Part shown: positions 47,544 through 56,724 of the stretch, one piece after another
Layout: every line of letters begins with the position of its first letter
Position numbering within the stretch: the stretch's first letter is position 1
From: Nocardioides houyundeii
Lineage (GTDB): Bacteria; Actinomycetota; Actinomycetes; Propionibacteriales; Nocardioidaceae
Length of the DNA: 64,000 bases
Assembly: GCF_002865585.1 (NCBI RefSeq)
Contig: NZ_CP025581.1
Coordinates: forward strand, 1,178,001 to 1,242,000
Reading direction: 5' to 3'
Translations under genes and position numbers: made by a program
Notes under the pieces: generated by a model
Database searches by the model: none
Told to the model about the DNA's origin: nothing
What the model saw: only the letters and a program-made list of their open reading frames with translations

Positions 47544-48416
47544 GTGCGCCACCTCTACGAGTGCCCGATGCGCTGGGCCGACCTGGACCTGCTGGGACAC
47601 GTGAACAACGTGGTCTTCGTCGACTACCTGCAGGAGGCCCGGGTCGACATGCTGCGCACCCACGTCCCTGACGGCCGGGCCGAGCGCCTGGTCGGACGTC
47701 CGGGAGAGGGCATCGTGGTGGTGCGGCACCTGGTGGAGTACCTCAACCCGTTGTCGTTCCGGTTCGGTCCGGTCAAGATCGAGTGCTGGGTCACCGAGCT
47801 CAAGGCCGCGTCCTTCACGATGGCCTACGAGATCTTCGACGAGGACGAGAACGGGGTGCGCACGACGTACGCCCGAGCGAGCACGGTGCTGACGCCGTAC
47901 ACCTTCACCACCGAACGCCCGCGGCGCCTCACCGACGCCGAGCGGCAGGCCCTGGGGCGGTTCCTGGAGCCGGCCACGCCCGCTGCGGAGCTGTGGAGCG
48001 AGCCGCGTGAGGTCGCCGGCGGCCGCTATCAGCTGCACGTGCGGTTCAGCGACGTCGACGCCTACGGTCACGTCAACAACGTCAAGTACTTCGAGTACTT
48101 CCAGGAGGCCCGGGTCCAGCTCCTGGACTCCCTGGGTCGCGAGATGCCCCAGGAGGGCGGGGCCGGTGTGGTCGTGGCCCGCACCGAGGTCGGCTACCGC
48201 CGCCCCATCCACGTCCGCGCACAGCCGTACCAGGTGCGCACCTGGGTGTCGCAGGTCGGGAACCGCTCCGCGGTCGTGGACGCGGAGATCACCGACGAGG
48301 GCACCCTGCTGAGCCGGTCCCGGGTGGTCCTGGTCTTCTTCGATCCCGCGACCCAGCGCAGCGTCGACCCGCCGCCCGAGGTGCGCGCCCGGATGCTGGC
48401 CATGCTGGGGGAGTGA
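47544..48416 (+). CDS. Acyl-CoA thioesterase with tandem hotdog domains
   Basis: This 290-residue protein has two 4HBT hotdog folds. The first begins CPMRWADLDLLGHVNNVVFV and the second VRFSDVDAYGHVNNVKYFEY, each with the D-x-x-GHVNN active-site motif. Such fused proteins hydrolyse acyl-CoA thioesters. The start is GTG 47544. It is divergent from the thiolase across a 238-base gap, so both may serve fatty acid turnover. Confidence 0.88.
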   Translation: MRHLYECPMRWADLDLLGHVNNVVFVDYLQEARVDMLRTHVPDGRAERLVGRPGEGIVVVRHLVEYLNPLSFRFGPVKIECWVTELKAASFTMAYEIFDEDENGVRTTYARASTVLTPYTFTTERPRRLTDAERQALGRFLEPATPAAELWSEPREVAGGRYQLHVRFSDVDAYGHVNNVKYFEYFQEARVQLLDSLGREMPQEGGAGVVVARTEVGYRRPIHVRAQPYQVRTWVSQVGNRSAVVDAEITDEGTLLSRSRVVLVFFDPATQRSVDPPPEVRARMLAMLGE

Positions 48417-48428
48417 TCCCCGCAGGCC

Positions 48429-48815
48429 TCAGAGCTCGGGGCTGTTGACCATGAACTGGGCGGCGTGGGTCACGTAGTCCCAGAACTGGGCGTCCTGCTC
48501 CTCGGTGAGCGCTGCCTTGTCCAGGCCGGCCCGGAAGTGCACCAGCCACCGCTGCGCGGAGCCCGGGGTCACGGCGAACGGGCCGTGTCGCATCCGCAGT
48601 CGCGGGTGACCGCGGGTCTCGCCGTACGTCGAGGGCCCACCCCAGTACTGGGCGAGGAAGAGCGCGAACCGCTCGGCGGCCGGGCCCAGGTCCTCCTCGG
48701 GATACATCGGGCGCAGCAACGGATCCTCGGCGACGCCGGCGTAGAAGGTGTCGACGATGGTGCGGATGGTCTCCATCCCGCCGATCTCCTCGTAGAACGT
48801 CGTCACGCCGACCAT
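48429..48815 (-). CDS. glbO: Group II truncated haemoglobin (TrbN/O type)
   Basis: This 128-residue globin has FYEEIGGMETIRTIVDTFY (helix A-B, Tyr B10), the proximal His in RMRHGPF and Trp G8 in QRWLVHF, as in GlbO. It binds oxygen or NO-related ligands through heme. ATG 48815 is chosen; GTG 48806 is a close alternative. It lies downstream of the mscS-like gene on the same strand. Confidence 0.9.
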   Translation of the reverse strand: MVGVTTFYEEIGGMETIRTIVDTFYAGVAEDPLLRPMYPEEDLGPAAERFALFLAQYWGGPSTYGETRGHPRLRMRHGPFAVTPGSAQRWLVHFRAGLDKAALTEEQDAQFWDYVTHAAQFMVNSPEL

Positions 48816-48859
48816 TGTGCCGGGTCGCTCCTGAGCCCAGCCATCGGGCCCGGTGGGGC

Positions 48860-49885
48860 TCAGGAGTCGGTGGCCGCCGGGACCGGGGCCTTCTCCGGTG
48901 TCCAGGTGACGTACCGGGTGTGCGGCATCACGATGCCCTCCTGGTCGAACCGGGCCTTGATGCGCTCGCGCAGCTCGCGCGCCACCGCCCACTGCTCCAT
49001 CGGTGCGGTCTTCAACGAGACTCGCACGGTCACGCCGTCCACGGTCATCGCCTCGACCCCGGGGGACTCCGGCTCCTCGATGACCCGGTCCCGGAAGTCC
49101 TCGTCCTGCCACATCGCGTGGGTGACCTCGGTGAGGACCTCGCGGACCCGGAGCAGGTCGGAGTCGTAGGCGACGGTCAGGTCGAGCACCGCACGCGCCC
49201 AGTTCTGGCTCATGTTGCCGACCCGCAGGATCTCCCCGTTGCGCACGTACCAGACGGTGCCGTTGATGTCCCGCACCCTGGTGACGCGCAGGCTGACCGC
49301 CTCCACCGTGCCCGAGGCCTCGCCCAGGTCGACGACGTCGCCCACGCCGTACTGGTCCTCCACGATCATGAAGATCCCGGAGAGGAAGTCCTTGACCAGG
49401 GTCTGGGCGCCGAACCCGAGGGCCAGGCCGAGGATCCCGGCGCTGGCGATGATCGGGGTGATGTCCACGTCGAGCTCGCTGAGCACCATGGTGAACGTGA
49501 CGGCCAGCAGCACCCCGTTGATGATGCTCTTGAGCAGGCTGCCCATGGTGCGGGAGCGCTGGGCCCGCCGGGTGTTGGCGGCCAGGTCGCGGGGGGAGTT
49601 CTCGGCGCTGCGGCCCAACCGGGCGCTGGTGGTCACCGCTGCCCGGGTGAAGCGGTCCGGGACCATCCCGGCCTCCGCGCGCCGCACCACCCGGTCCACG
49701 AGGCGGTGCAGCACCCAGCGGGCCACCAGGGCCAGCAGGACCAGCATGGCGATGGTCAGCGGCCTGCCGATGAGCACGTCGGCCATCTCCGCGAGGTCCT
49801 CGTTGCCGGTGGCCTGCATGGTCCACTCGCACAGCTGTTCACCAGGTAGGCAGGGGTGGTCGATCTGTGTCGCGAGTCCGAGCAT
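48860..49885 (-). CDS. MscS-family mechanosensitive ion channel
   Basis: This 341-residue protein has membrane helices (ADVLIGRPLTIAMLVLLALV, LLKSIINGVLLAVTFTMVL and the pore helix GILGLALGFGAQTLVKDF). The beta-domain follows with GVGDVVDLGEASGTVEAVSL and RVTRVRDINGTVWYVRNGEI. It opens under membrane tension to release osmolytes. ATG 49885 gives a sensible N-terminus. The divergent gene begins 102 bases away. Confidence 0.92.
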   Translation of the reverse strand: MLGLATQIDHPCLPGEQLCEWTMQATGNEDLAEMADVLIGRPLTIAMLVLLALVARWVLHRLVDRVVRRAEAGMVPDRFTRAAVTTSARLGRSAENSPRDLAANTRRAQRSRTMGSLLKSIINGVLLAVTFTMVLSELDVDITPIIASAGILGLALGFGAQTLVKDFLSGIFMIVEDQYGVGDVVDLGEASGTVEAVSLRVTRVRDINGTVWYVRNGEILRVGNMSQNWARAVLDLTVAYDSDLLRVREVLTEVTHAMWQDEDFRDRVIEEPESPGVEAMTVDGVTVRVSLKTAPMEQWAVARELRERIKARFDQEGIVMPHTRYVTWTPEKAPVPAATDS

Positions 49886-49974
49886 GGCGCCCAGTATTGC
49901 GGTGCCACCCGCTCCGAGGGCCCAGCAGGTGGCCACGGATGGCCTCGGGTGATCGGCACCGGGACGGGGGACGA

Positions 49975-49980
49975 TATCCT
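49975..49980 (+). promoter_or_regulatory. -10 box TATCCT of the small membrane-protein gene
   Basis: TATCCT is seven bases before the GTG at 49988 and supports that start over the ATG at 49997. Confidence 0.4.
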
Positions 49981-49987
49981 TGCCGAC

Positions 49988-50362
49988 GTGACCTCCATGA
50001 CCGCGCTCAAGAACCTCCGTCCTGTCGTGCGCTCGTCGCTGCGCCTGGCTGTCCCGGCGGCCGTCGTGCTGACGGTGCTGCTCGCCGGCCCGGCCATGGC
50101 CGACGTGCCGGAGGGCTGGTCCGACCCGGAGGACGTCTCCGCCATGCAGTTCCTGCTGCTGCTGTTCCTGGTCCCGGTGGGCCTGGCGCTGCTGATCTCG
50201 CTGGCGGTCTACCTCCCCGCGCTGGCCCGAGGCGAGAAGATCGCCCCGAACTCCACGCCGGTCGACGACCAGTGGTTCGGTGGGCCGCGCGGCGGCCGGG
50301 CCGAGCTGCAGAGCTCCGACGCCCAGGAGAAGGGCACCGGTGGCGCAAGTGGCAACTGGTGA
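49988..50362 (+). CDS. Small exported or membrane hypothetical protein
   Basis: This 124-residue protein has a hydrophobic N-terminus (SLRLAVPAAVVLTVLLAGPA, possible cleavage at AMA-D) and a second helix (MQFLLLLFLVPVGLALLISL). A short hydrophilic tail with DDQWFGGPRGG follows. It overlaps the start of the DUF5130 gene (50340) by 23 bases, which suggests co-expression. No known family. Confidence 0.65.
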   Translation: MTSMTALKNLRPVVRSSLRLAVPAAVVLTVLLAGPAMADVPEGWSDPEDVSAMQFLLLLFLVPVGLALLISLAVYLPALARGEKIAPNSTPVDDQWFGGPRGGRAELQSSDAQEKGTGGASGNW

Positions 50363-50747
50363 GCTCACCGCCCGCGAGCGGGCCGAGATCGACAGGGCGA
50401 TCCGGGCGGCCGAGCAGGCCTGCCGGTTCGAGTTCTCCGTCTTCCGGGGCCTCTGCACGGGCACCCCGCGCGCCTTCGCGGAGTCCCTCCACTCATCCCT
50501 GGCGGCACCGCAGCGCAGCATCCTGATCATGGTCGACCCCGTCTCGCGGGCGCTCGAGGTCGTGACCGGCTCGGAGGTACGCCGTCACCTCACCGACGGC
50601 GAGGTCCACCTCGCCTTGCTGGCGATGCAGTCGGCCTTCGCCGAGGGTGACGAGGTCGGCGGGCTGCGCCGCGGGATCCTGATGCTCGCCGAGCACGCCA
50701 TCCCGCAGCACACCCTGCACGTCGGGCCCGAGCACGTCGGAGTCTGA
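50340..50747 (+). CDS. DUF5130 family protein
   Basis: This 135-residue soluble protein resembles actinobacterial DUF5130 proteins, a relative of the TPM domain (REIDRAIRAAEQ-like start, FEFSVFRG, SILIMVDPVSRALEVVTG, AFAEGDEVGGLRRGI). GTG 50340 follows AGGAGAAGG at a suitable spacing and overlaps the previous gene's end. Function is unknown. Confidence 0.8.
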   Translation: MAQVATGELTARERAEIDRAIRAAEQACRFEFSVFRGLCTGTPRAFAESLHSSLAAPQRSILIMVDPVSRALEVVTGSEVRRHLTDGEVHLALLAMQSAFAEGDEVGGLRRGILMLAEHAIPQHTLHVGPEHVGV

Positions 50748-50800
50748 CCACCCACGTCTGCCGCCCTTCACGGGCACCGAACGACCACTCCGAACGACCA

Positions 50801-50844
50801 AAACGGCTGAGCGCCGCACCCAGGGGTGCGGCGCTCAGCCGTTT
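50801..50844. terminator. Strong bidirectional terminator between the DUF5130 gene and pepN
   Basis: AAACGGCTGAGCGCCGCACC pairs with the mirror sequence ending at 50844 (stem of about 20 bases, very short loop), with A/T runs at both ends. Convergent genes flank it. Confidence 0.85.
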
Positions 50845-50857
50845 CACGTGCAGGCGC

Positions 50858-53431
50858 TCAGCTGGCCCCAGCACCCGACCGGGTGCTCGACCCGGCATCC
50901 AGGGCCTGGGCGGCGAGCGCACGCAGGACGTCGGCGCGTCCCTCGCGTGCGAACCGCTGGGCTCCCAGCGGGGCCGAGGTGCGATCCAGCCACTCCGCCA
51001 CCCGGTCGGCCAGCTGCTGCTGGGCGACGATCTGCTTGGGGAAGCCGTACTCCAGCACCACCGAGCCCTTGTGGAAGCCCAGGGTGTCGATCGCCGTCTC
51101 CGCCGCGTCGAAGTACTTGTCGACGAACTGGGCGACGACGTCCTCCTGGCCGAAGCGGAAGATCGAGAAGACCATCTCCCGCGAGGTCTCGTTGGGCGTC
51201 TCCGGGTCCATGATGGCGGCCCAGCCGGCTTCCTTGGCCTCCAGGCGCGGTTGGGCGACCCGGGCGGCGGCGGCCTTCTCCTTGCCCTCGATCGTGGGGT
51301 CGCGCTCCAGCTCGGCCTCGATCTCGGCGTCCCCGGCTCGGCCGGATGCGGCCAGCGCGGTCAGCAGGGACCAGCGCAGGTCCTGGTCGACGGCGAGGCC
51401 CTCGACGGTGAAGGACCCGTCGAGGAGGCCCTGCAGATCGGCCACCGCGGTGTCGCTGTGGCTCGCGGCCGCGTAGGCGCGGGTGAAGGTGAGCTGGTGG
51501 TCGCTGCCGGGCTCGGCGGCCAGCATCAGCTCGCGCAGGCCGGACTCCCACTCGGCGCGCAGCGCCGCGCGGTTCTCGGGTGCGGAGTAGAAGTTGACCG
51601 CCATCGCCGCGGAGACGGGGATCCGGGTGACGCCCCAGGAGTCGGTCTCCGAGCCGATGTTGGCCAGCACCAGGCGCACGAAGTCGCTGGCCGTCATCTC
51701 GGCGTCCCGCGTCATGTCCCAGGTGGCGCCCCAGACCAGGGCGCGGGCCAGGGAGTCGTCGAGCTTGGAGAGCCCGGCGGTGACGCAGGCCAGGGAGCGC
51801 TCGTCGAGGCGGATCTTGGCGTAGGCGTGGTCCTCGTCGTTGAGCAGCAGCAGGTCCGGCTGACGCACTCCGACCAGCTGCTCGACCTGGGTGGAGGCGC
51901 CCTCCACGTCGATCTCCAGGTAGTCGCGGCGCACCAGGTGCCCGTCGACCTCGTCGTAGAGGCCGATGCCCAGGCGGTGGCGGCGCAGGGTCGGCTGCTC
52001 CGCCGAGGCGGTCTGCAGGACCTGGAAGGAGGAGTAGCTGCCGTCGGAGTCCAGGGCGAACTCCGGGCGCAGGGTGTTGACCCCGGCCGTCTGCAGCCAT
52101 TCCTGGGCCCAGCCCTGGAGCTCGCGACCCGAGGACCGCTCCAAGGCGGCCAGCAGGTCGCTGAACTCGGTGTTGCCGAAGGCGAAGTCCTTGAAGTACT
52201 GGCGCAGGCCCGCCACGAACGGGTCGAGCCCCACCCAGGCCACCAGCTGCTTGAGCACCGAGGCGCCCTTGGCGTAGGTGATCATGTCGAAGTTGACCTC
52301 GACCGCGTGCAGGTCGACGTTGTCCGCGGCGATCGGGTGCGTGCTGGGCAGCTGGTCGGCGCGGTAGCCGGTCTGCTTGCGGGCGTTGGCGAAGCCCGTC
52401 CAGGCGTCGGTGAACTCGGTGGCCTCGGCCTCGCACCAGTAGCAGGCCCACTCGGCGAAGGACTCGTTGAGCCAGAGGTCGTCCCACCACTTCATGGTCA
52501 CCAGGTCGCCGAACCACATGTGCGCCATCTCGTGGGTGATCACCGAGGTGCGGAACTCGAAGAACGAGCGGGCCTGACGGCTGCGGGGGAGGTACTCGTC
52601 GCGCAGCGTCACGCAGCCGGCGTTCTCCATCGCGCCCATGTTGTACTCCGGCACGTAGAGCTGGTCGTACTTGCCGAACGGGTAGGGGTAGTCGAACTTC
52701 TCCTCGAAGAACTCGAAGCTCTGCTTGGTGATCTTCACCAGCTCTTCGGTGTCCATGTAGTCCACCAGCGACTGGCGGCAGTAGTGACCCAGCGGGATGG
52801 TGCCGAACTTGCCCTCGTAGGTGTCGAGGACCTCGTGGTACTCCCCGGCCACGATGGCGGTGATGTACGTCGACATCTTCGCCGTCGTCGGGAAGGACCA
52901 CACGGCCTTGCCGTCGCCGGTGGCCACGGGCTCGGGGGTCGGGGCGTTGGAGACGACCTTCCAGTGCTCCGGCGCGGTCACGGTGAAGGTGAAGACCGAC
53001 TTCAGGTCCGGCTGCTCGAAGGTGGTGAAGACGCGCCGCGCGTCCGGGACCTCGAACTGGCTGTAGAGGTAGACCCGGTCGTCGGAGGGGTCGACGAAGC
53101 GGTGCAGGCCCTCGCCGGTGTGGCTGTAGGTGCAGTCCGCCTTGACCACCAGCTGGTTGTCGGCGGCGAGGCCGTCGAGCTGGATGCGGCTGTCGACGTA
53201 CGCCGTCGCCGGGTCGAGCGGGGCACCGTTGAGGGTGATCTCGTGCACCGTGGCGTCGACGAGGTCGACGAACGTCGACCCGCCGGGCTCGCGGCAGGTG
53301 AAGGCGATGGTGGTGGTGGAGCCGAACGTCTTGTCACCGGTGGTGAGGTCGAGCTCGACGTCGTAGGAGGACACGTCCAGGAGGGCGGCGCGGGTGGCGG
53401 CCTCGTCCCTGGTGAGGTTGGTTCCAGGCAT
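50858..53431 (-). CDS. pepN: Aminopeptidase N (M1 metallopeptidase)
   Basis: This is an 857-residue M1 peptidase. The substrate-binding GAMEN sits in YNMGAMENAGCV, and the zinc site is HEMAHMWFGD with the third ligand Glu in WLNESFAEW. The ERAP1-like C-terminal region fills the last 350 residues. It removes N-terminal residues from peptides in the cytoplasm. ATG 53431 (MPGTNLTRDEA) matches actinobacterial PepN N-termini and is preferred over the two ATGs a few codons upstream. Confidence 0.95.
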   Translation of the reverse strand: MPGTNLTRDEAATRAALLDVSSYDVELDLTTGDKTFGSTTTIAFTCREPGGSTFVDLVDATVHEITLNGAPLDPATAYVDSRIQLDGLAADNQLVVKADCTYSHTGEGLHRFVDPSDDRVYLYSQFEVPDARRVFTTFEQPDLKSVFTFTVTAPEHWKVVSNAPTPEPVATGDGKAVWSFPTTAKMSTYITAIVAGEYHEVLDTYEGKFGTIPLGHYCRQSLVDYMDTEELVKITKQSFEFFEEKFDYPYPFGKYDQLYVPEYNMGAMENAGCVTLRDEYLPRSRQARSFFEFRTSVITHEMAHMWFGDLVTMKWWDDLWLNESFAEWACYWCEAEATEFTDAWTGFANARKQTGYRADQLPSTHPIAADNVDLHAVEVNFDMITYAKGASVLKQLVAWVGLDPFVAGLRQYFKDFAFGNTEFSDLLAALERSSGRELQGWAQEWLQTAGVNTLRPEFALDSDGSYSSFQVLQTASAEQPTLRRHRLGIGLYDEVDGHLVRRDYLEIDVEGASTQVEQLVGVRQPDLLLLNDEDHAYAKIRLDERSLACVTAGLSKLDDSLARALVWGATWDMTRDAEMTASDFVRLVLANIGSETDSWGVTRIPVSAAMAVNFYSAPENRAALRAEWESGLRELMLAAEPGSDHQLTFTRAYAAASHSDTAVADLQGLLDGSFTVEGLAVDQDLRWSLLTALAASGRAGDAEIEAELERDPTIEGKEKAAAARVAQPRLEAKEAGWAAIMDPETPNETSREMVFSIFRFGQEDVVAQFVDKYFDAAETAIDTLGFHKGSVVLEYGFPKQIVAQQQLADRVAEWLDRTSAPLGAQRFAREGRADVLRALAAQALDAGSSTRSGAGAS

Positions 53432-53537
53432 GAGATCCATCATGGCATCCCGCGCCGACGGCCCGGCGGCGGCGCGGGTGGGCGCGGGCGGCGGTCTCGG
53501 TGGTGGCGGTGCCGGGGCTTCTGATTCACTGGCACAC

Positions 53538-54149
53538 GTGACCGAGACCAAGAACAACGCCGACTTCTGGTTCGACCCGCTCTGCCCCTTCGCCTGGATC
53601 ACCTCACGGTGGATCCTGGAGGTCGAGCAGGTCCGCGACATCGACGTGACCTGGCACGTGATGAGCCTGGCCTACCTCAACGCCGACAAGGACATCCCCG
53701 ACGAGTACCGGGAGATGCTCAAGCCCGCCTGGGGACCGGTGCGGGTGGCCATCGCCGCCGAGCAGCGCCACGGCCGTGGGGTCCTGCTCCCGCTCTACAC
53801 CGCGATGGGCAACCGGATCCACCTCGAGCAGCAGCCGATCAGCCGCGAGCTCATCGCGGCCGCGGTGGCCGAGGCCGGCCTGGAGGCCGACCTGGTCGAC
53901 GCGATGGACGACAGCTCGCTGGACGAGGCGGTCGCCAAGTCGCACCACGAGGGCATGGACCAGGTCGGGGACGACGTGGGCACCCCGACGATCTCGATCA
54001 ACGGCGCCGCGTTCTTCGGCCCGGTGCTCTCGGCCATCCCGCGCGGCGAGGAGGCAGGCCAGCTGTGGGACGGCTGCGTCGCGGTCGCGAAGGTGCCCTA
54101 CTTCTACGAGCTCAAGCGCTCGCGCACCGGAGACCTGGACTTCAGCTGA
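53538..54149 (+). CDS. DsbA-family protein, Rv2466c-like (mycothiol-dependent nitroreductase type)
   Basis: This 203-residue thioredoxin-fold protein begins with WFDPLCPFAWITSRW, in which the single active-site Cys of the Rv2466c family replaces CxxC pairs. The middle helical insert and GDDVGTPTISING with cis-Pro follow. The mycobacterial relative reduces nitro compounds using mycothiol. GTG 53538 is the start. It lies divergent from pepN by 106 bases, a pairing common in actinomycetes. Confidence 0.85.
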   Translation: MTETKNNADFWFDPLCPFAWITSRWILEVEQVRDIDVTWHVMSLAYLNADKDIPDEYREMLKPAWGPVRVAIAAEQRHGRGVLLPLYTAMGNRIHLEQQPISRELIAAAVAEAGLEADLVDAMDDSSLDEAVAKSHHEGMDQVGDDVGTPTISINGAAFFGPVLSAIPRGEEAGQLWDGCVAVAKVPYFYELKRSRTGDLDFS

Positions 54150-54158
54150 TCATGGCGC

Positions 54159-54854
54159 TCAGCTCCCGGCTGAGACGGTGGCGGCGGTGGAGGCCATCAC
54201 CGCAGCCGTGATGGCGGCCTGGGACGCTGCGACCGCGTCCCGCACGGCCTTGGCCGCCCAGGCTCCCTCTGAGATCGCCTTCGCCCGCCGCTTCACCTCG
54301 CCGGTGCTGAGGGCTCCGCGGTCCACCACCTTGTGCGCCTGGTCGACGGCGGCGAGCAGTGCCACCAGGGCAGCGGTGCGAGCGTCCGGCGCGGCCCCGG
54401 CCACCAGGCAGTCCTGGAGCCGCTGCCGGACCTGCTGCTCGTGCTGCCGGTCCGCGGCCGGCCACACGGTGCTGGGGAACAGGCCCAGGACCCGGGTCTG
54501 GCGCCGTTCGAGCATCCCCTTGGCCACCAGCCGGTCCTGGAGCTGCTCGCGCACGCCCTTGCCCAGCCGGCTCACCAGGTCCTGGGCGCTGCGTGGCTTC
54601 TGCGCAACGGTCTCCCACGCGCCGGCCAGGAGGGGGTCCGGGTCGGTGCCGGCCACCTGCCGGGCCTCGACCTTGGCCGGGCGCCACCTGCTGTTCGTCT
54701 CCTCGACCTCGACCGCCCCGTCGAGGGCGAGCTGGACGAGCAGCGCCCCGCCGAGGAGCGGCTGCGCCTGGGAGGAGGCCGACAGCCGGCCCTTCTCGTC
54801 GTCCATGAGCAGCAGGAGCAGGTCCTCGGCGATCAGCGTGTCGGGATGGCTCAT
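54159..54854 (-). CDS. GPP34 (GOLPH3/VPS74-like) family protein
   Basis: This 231-residue protein starts with the GPP34 hallmark IAEDLLLLLMDDEKGRLS followed by LLGGALLVQLALDG. In eukaryotes GOLPH3 binds PI4P on Golgi membranes; actinobacterial members are of unknown function and often occur near conservon-like or development genes. The ATG at 54854 lies seven bases after TAGGTT. It is divergent from metG. Confidence 0.88.
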   Translation of the reverse strand: MSHPDTLIAEDLLLLLMDDEKGRLSASSQAQPLLGGALLVQLALDGAVEVEETNSRWRPAKVEARQVAGTDPDPLLAGAWETVAQKPRSAQDLVSRLGKGVREQLQDRLVAKGMLERRQTRVLGLFPSTVWPAADRQHEQQVRQRLQDCLVAGAAPDARTAALVALLAAVDQAHKVVDRGALSTGEVKRRAKAISEGAWAAKAVRDAVAASQAAITAAVMASTAATVSAGS

Positions 54855-54861
54855 GGCTGCG

Positions 54862-54867
54862 AACCTA
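54862..54867 (-). promoter_or_regulatory. -10 box TAGGTT of the GPP34 gene
   Basis: TAGGTT on the minus strand is seven bases before the ATG at 54854. Confidence 0.5.
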
Positions 54868-54897
54868 ACCGGCGGGACGCGCCGACGCGAGCCTCAC

Positions 54898-54903
54898 TAG
54901 GAT
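54898..54903 (+). promoter_or_regulatory. -10 box TAGGAT of metG
   Basis: TAGGAT is seven bases before the ATG at 54911. Only 30 bases separate it from the divergent GPP34 -10 box. Confidence 0.5.
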
Positions 54904-54910
54904 CGCCCCC

Positions 54911-56703
54911 ATGAGCAAAGTCCTCTCCGCAGTCGCCTGGCCGTATGCCAACGGTCCGCGCCACATCGGGCACGTGGCCGGTTTCGGTGTGCCCTCCGAC
55001 GTCTTCAGCCGGTACATGCGGATGGCAGGGCACGAGGTGCTCATGGTCTCGGGCTCCGACGAGCACGGGACCCCGATCCTGATCGCCGCGGACGAGGCGG
55101 GGATCTCGCCGCAGCAGCTGGCCGACCGCAACCACCGGCTGATCGTGGAGGACCTGGTCGGTCTCGGGCTCTCCTACGACATGTACACCCGCACCACCAC
55201 GCGCAACCACCACGCCGTGGTGCAGGAGATGTTCCGGGGGGTCTACGACAACGGCTACTTCGTCGAGCAGACGACGTACGGCGCCATCTCGCCCTCGACG
55301 GGACGCACCCTGCCGGACCGCTACATCGAGGGCACCTGCCCGATCTGCGGCACCCCTGGCGCGCGCGGGGACCAGTGCGACGCCTGCGGCAACCAGCTGG
55401 ACCCGCACGACCTGATCAACCCGGTCTCGCGGATCAACGGCGAGACCCCGGAGTTCATCGAGACCCAGCACTTCTTCCTGGACCTGCCCGCGCTGGCCGA
55501 GGCGCTGGGGAGTGGCTCGACGAGCGGGAGGCCTCGGGCACGTGGCGTCCCAACGTCATCAAGTTCTCCAAGAACATCCTCTCCGAGATCCGGCCGCGGG
55601 CGATGACCCGCGACATCGACTGGGGCATCGCGGTGCCGCTGGAGGGCTGGCAGGACAACCCGACCAAGAAGCTCTACGTCTGGTTCGACGCGGTCATCGG
55701 CTACCTCTCGGCCTCCATCGAGTGGGCGCGACGCTCCGGCGACCCCGAGGCCTGGCGCCAGTGGTGGAACGACCCCGAGGCGCTGTCGTACTACTTCATG
55801 GGCAAGGACAACATCACCTTCCACAGCCAGATCTGGCCGGCTGAGCTGCTGGCCTACAACGGCCAGGGCAGCAAGGGCGGCAGCGCGCACGAGCTCGGGG
55901 TGCTCAACCTGCCCACCGAGGTGGTGAGCTCGGAGTTCCTGACCATGGAGGGGCGCAAGTTCTCCTCCTCCAAGAAGGTCGTCATCTACGTCGCCGACCT
56001 GCTCTCGCGCTACCAGGCCGACGCCTTCCGCTACTTCGTGGCCGCCGCCGGCCCCGAGAACCAGGACTCCGACTTCTCCTGGGCCGAGTTCGTGCAGCGC
56101 ACCAACTCCGAGCTGGTGGCCGGCTGGGGCAACCTGGTGAGCCGCACGGCCACGCTGATCGCCAAGAACTTCGGGCAGGTCCCGGAACCGTCCACCCTGA
56201 GCGAGGCCGACACCGCGATCCTGAGCGCCACCGAGACCGCGTTCACGGTGGTGGGGGACCTGATCGGCCGCAACCGGATGCGCAACGCCATCGCCGAGGC
56301 GATGCGTGCCGTCGGAGAGGTGAACAAGTACGTCACCGACTCCGAGCCGTGGAAGATCAAGGACGACCCGGCGCGCCTGGGCACGGTGCTGTTCGTGATG
56401 GCCCAGTGCGTGCACGACCTGAACACGCTGCTCAGCCCGTTCCTGCCGTTCACCGCGAACCAGATCGACGTGGTCCTCGGCGGCTCCGGCGACCTGCAGC
56501 CGCTGCCTCGGATCGAGGAGGTCGAGGACCTCGACGGGGGACCCGGCTACCCGGTCATCACCGGCGACTACAGCGGCGTGCGGCCCTGGGAGCGTCGCGC
56601 CGTGGTCCCGGGGACCCCGATCGAGAAGCCGACTCCGGTGTTCACCAAGCTCGACCCGACGCTGGTCACCGAGGAGCTGGCGCGGCTGGGGCTGGAGGGC
56701 TGA
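54911..56703 (+). CDS. metG: Methionyl-tRNA synthetase, apparent frameshift
   Basis: This class I synthetase charges tRNA-Met. The HIGH motif appears as [15 protein letters not shown], the zinc knuckle as [18 protein letters not shown] and the KMSKS-type loop as GRKFSSSKK. The frame slips by one at GGGG (55507-55510): before it reads [11 protein letters not shown], after it reads [20 protein letters not shown]. Adding one G gives 597 residues, a normal MetG length. As metG is essential and no second copy is visible here, a sequence error is the likeliest cause. The transcript appears leaderless. Confidence 0.93.
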
Positions 56704-56712
56704 AGGCCGTCG

Positions 56713-56718
56713 TAGGGT
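56713..56718 (+). promoter_or_regulatory. -10 box TAGGGT of the LURP-like gene
   Basis: TAGGGT is six bases before the ATG at 56725. Confidence 0.45.
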
Positions 56719-56724
56719 CTGCCC

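Noticed and set aside
51071..53524. An 817-codon open frame opposite pepN
   Set aside because: High GC leaves few stops in antisense frames; the translation is low-complexity Gly/Val/Arg/Glu with no domain, while the other strand is a perfect PepN.
54855..54910. S-box or T-box leader before metG
   Set aside because: The -10 box is seven bases from the start codon, leaving no leader for a riboswitch.
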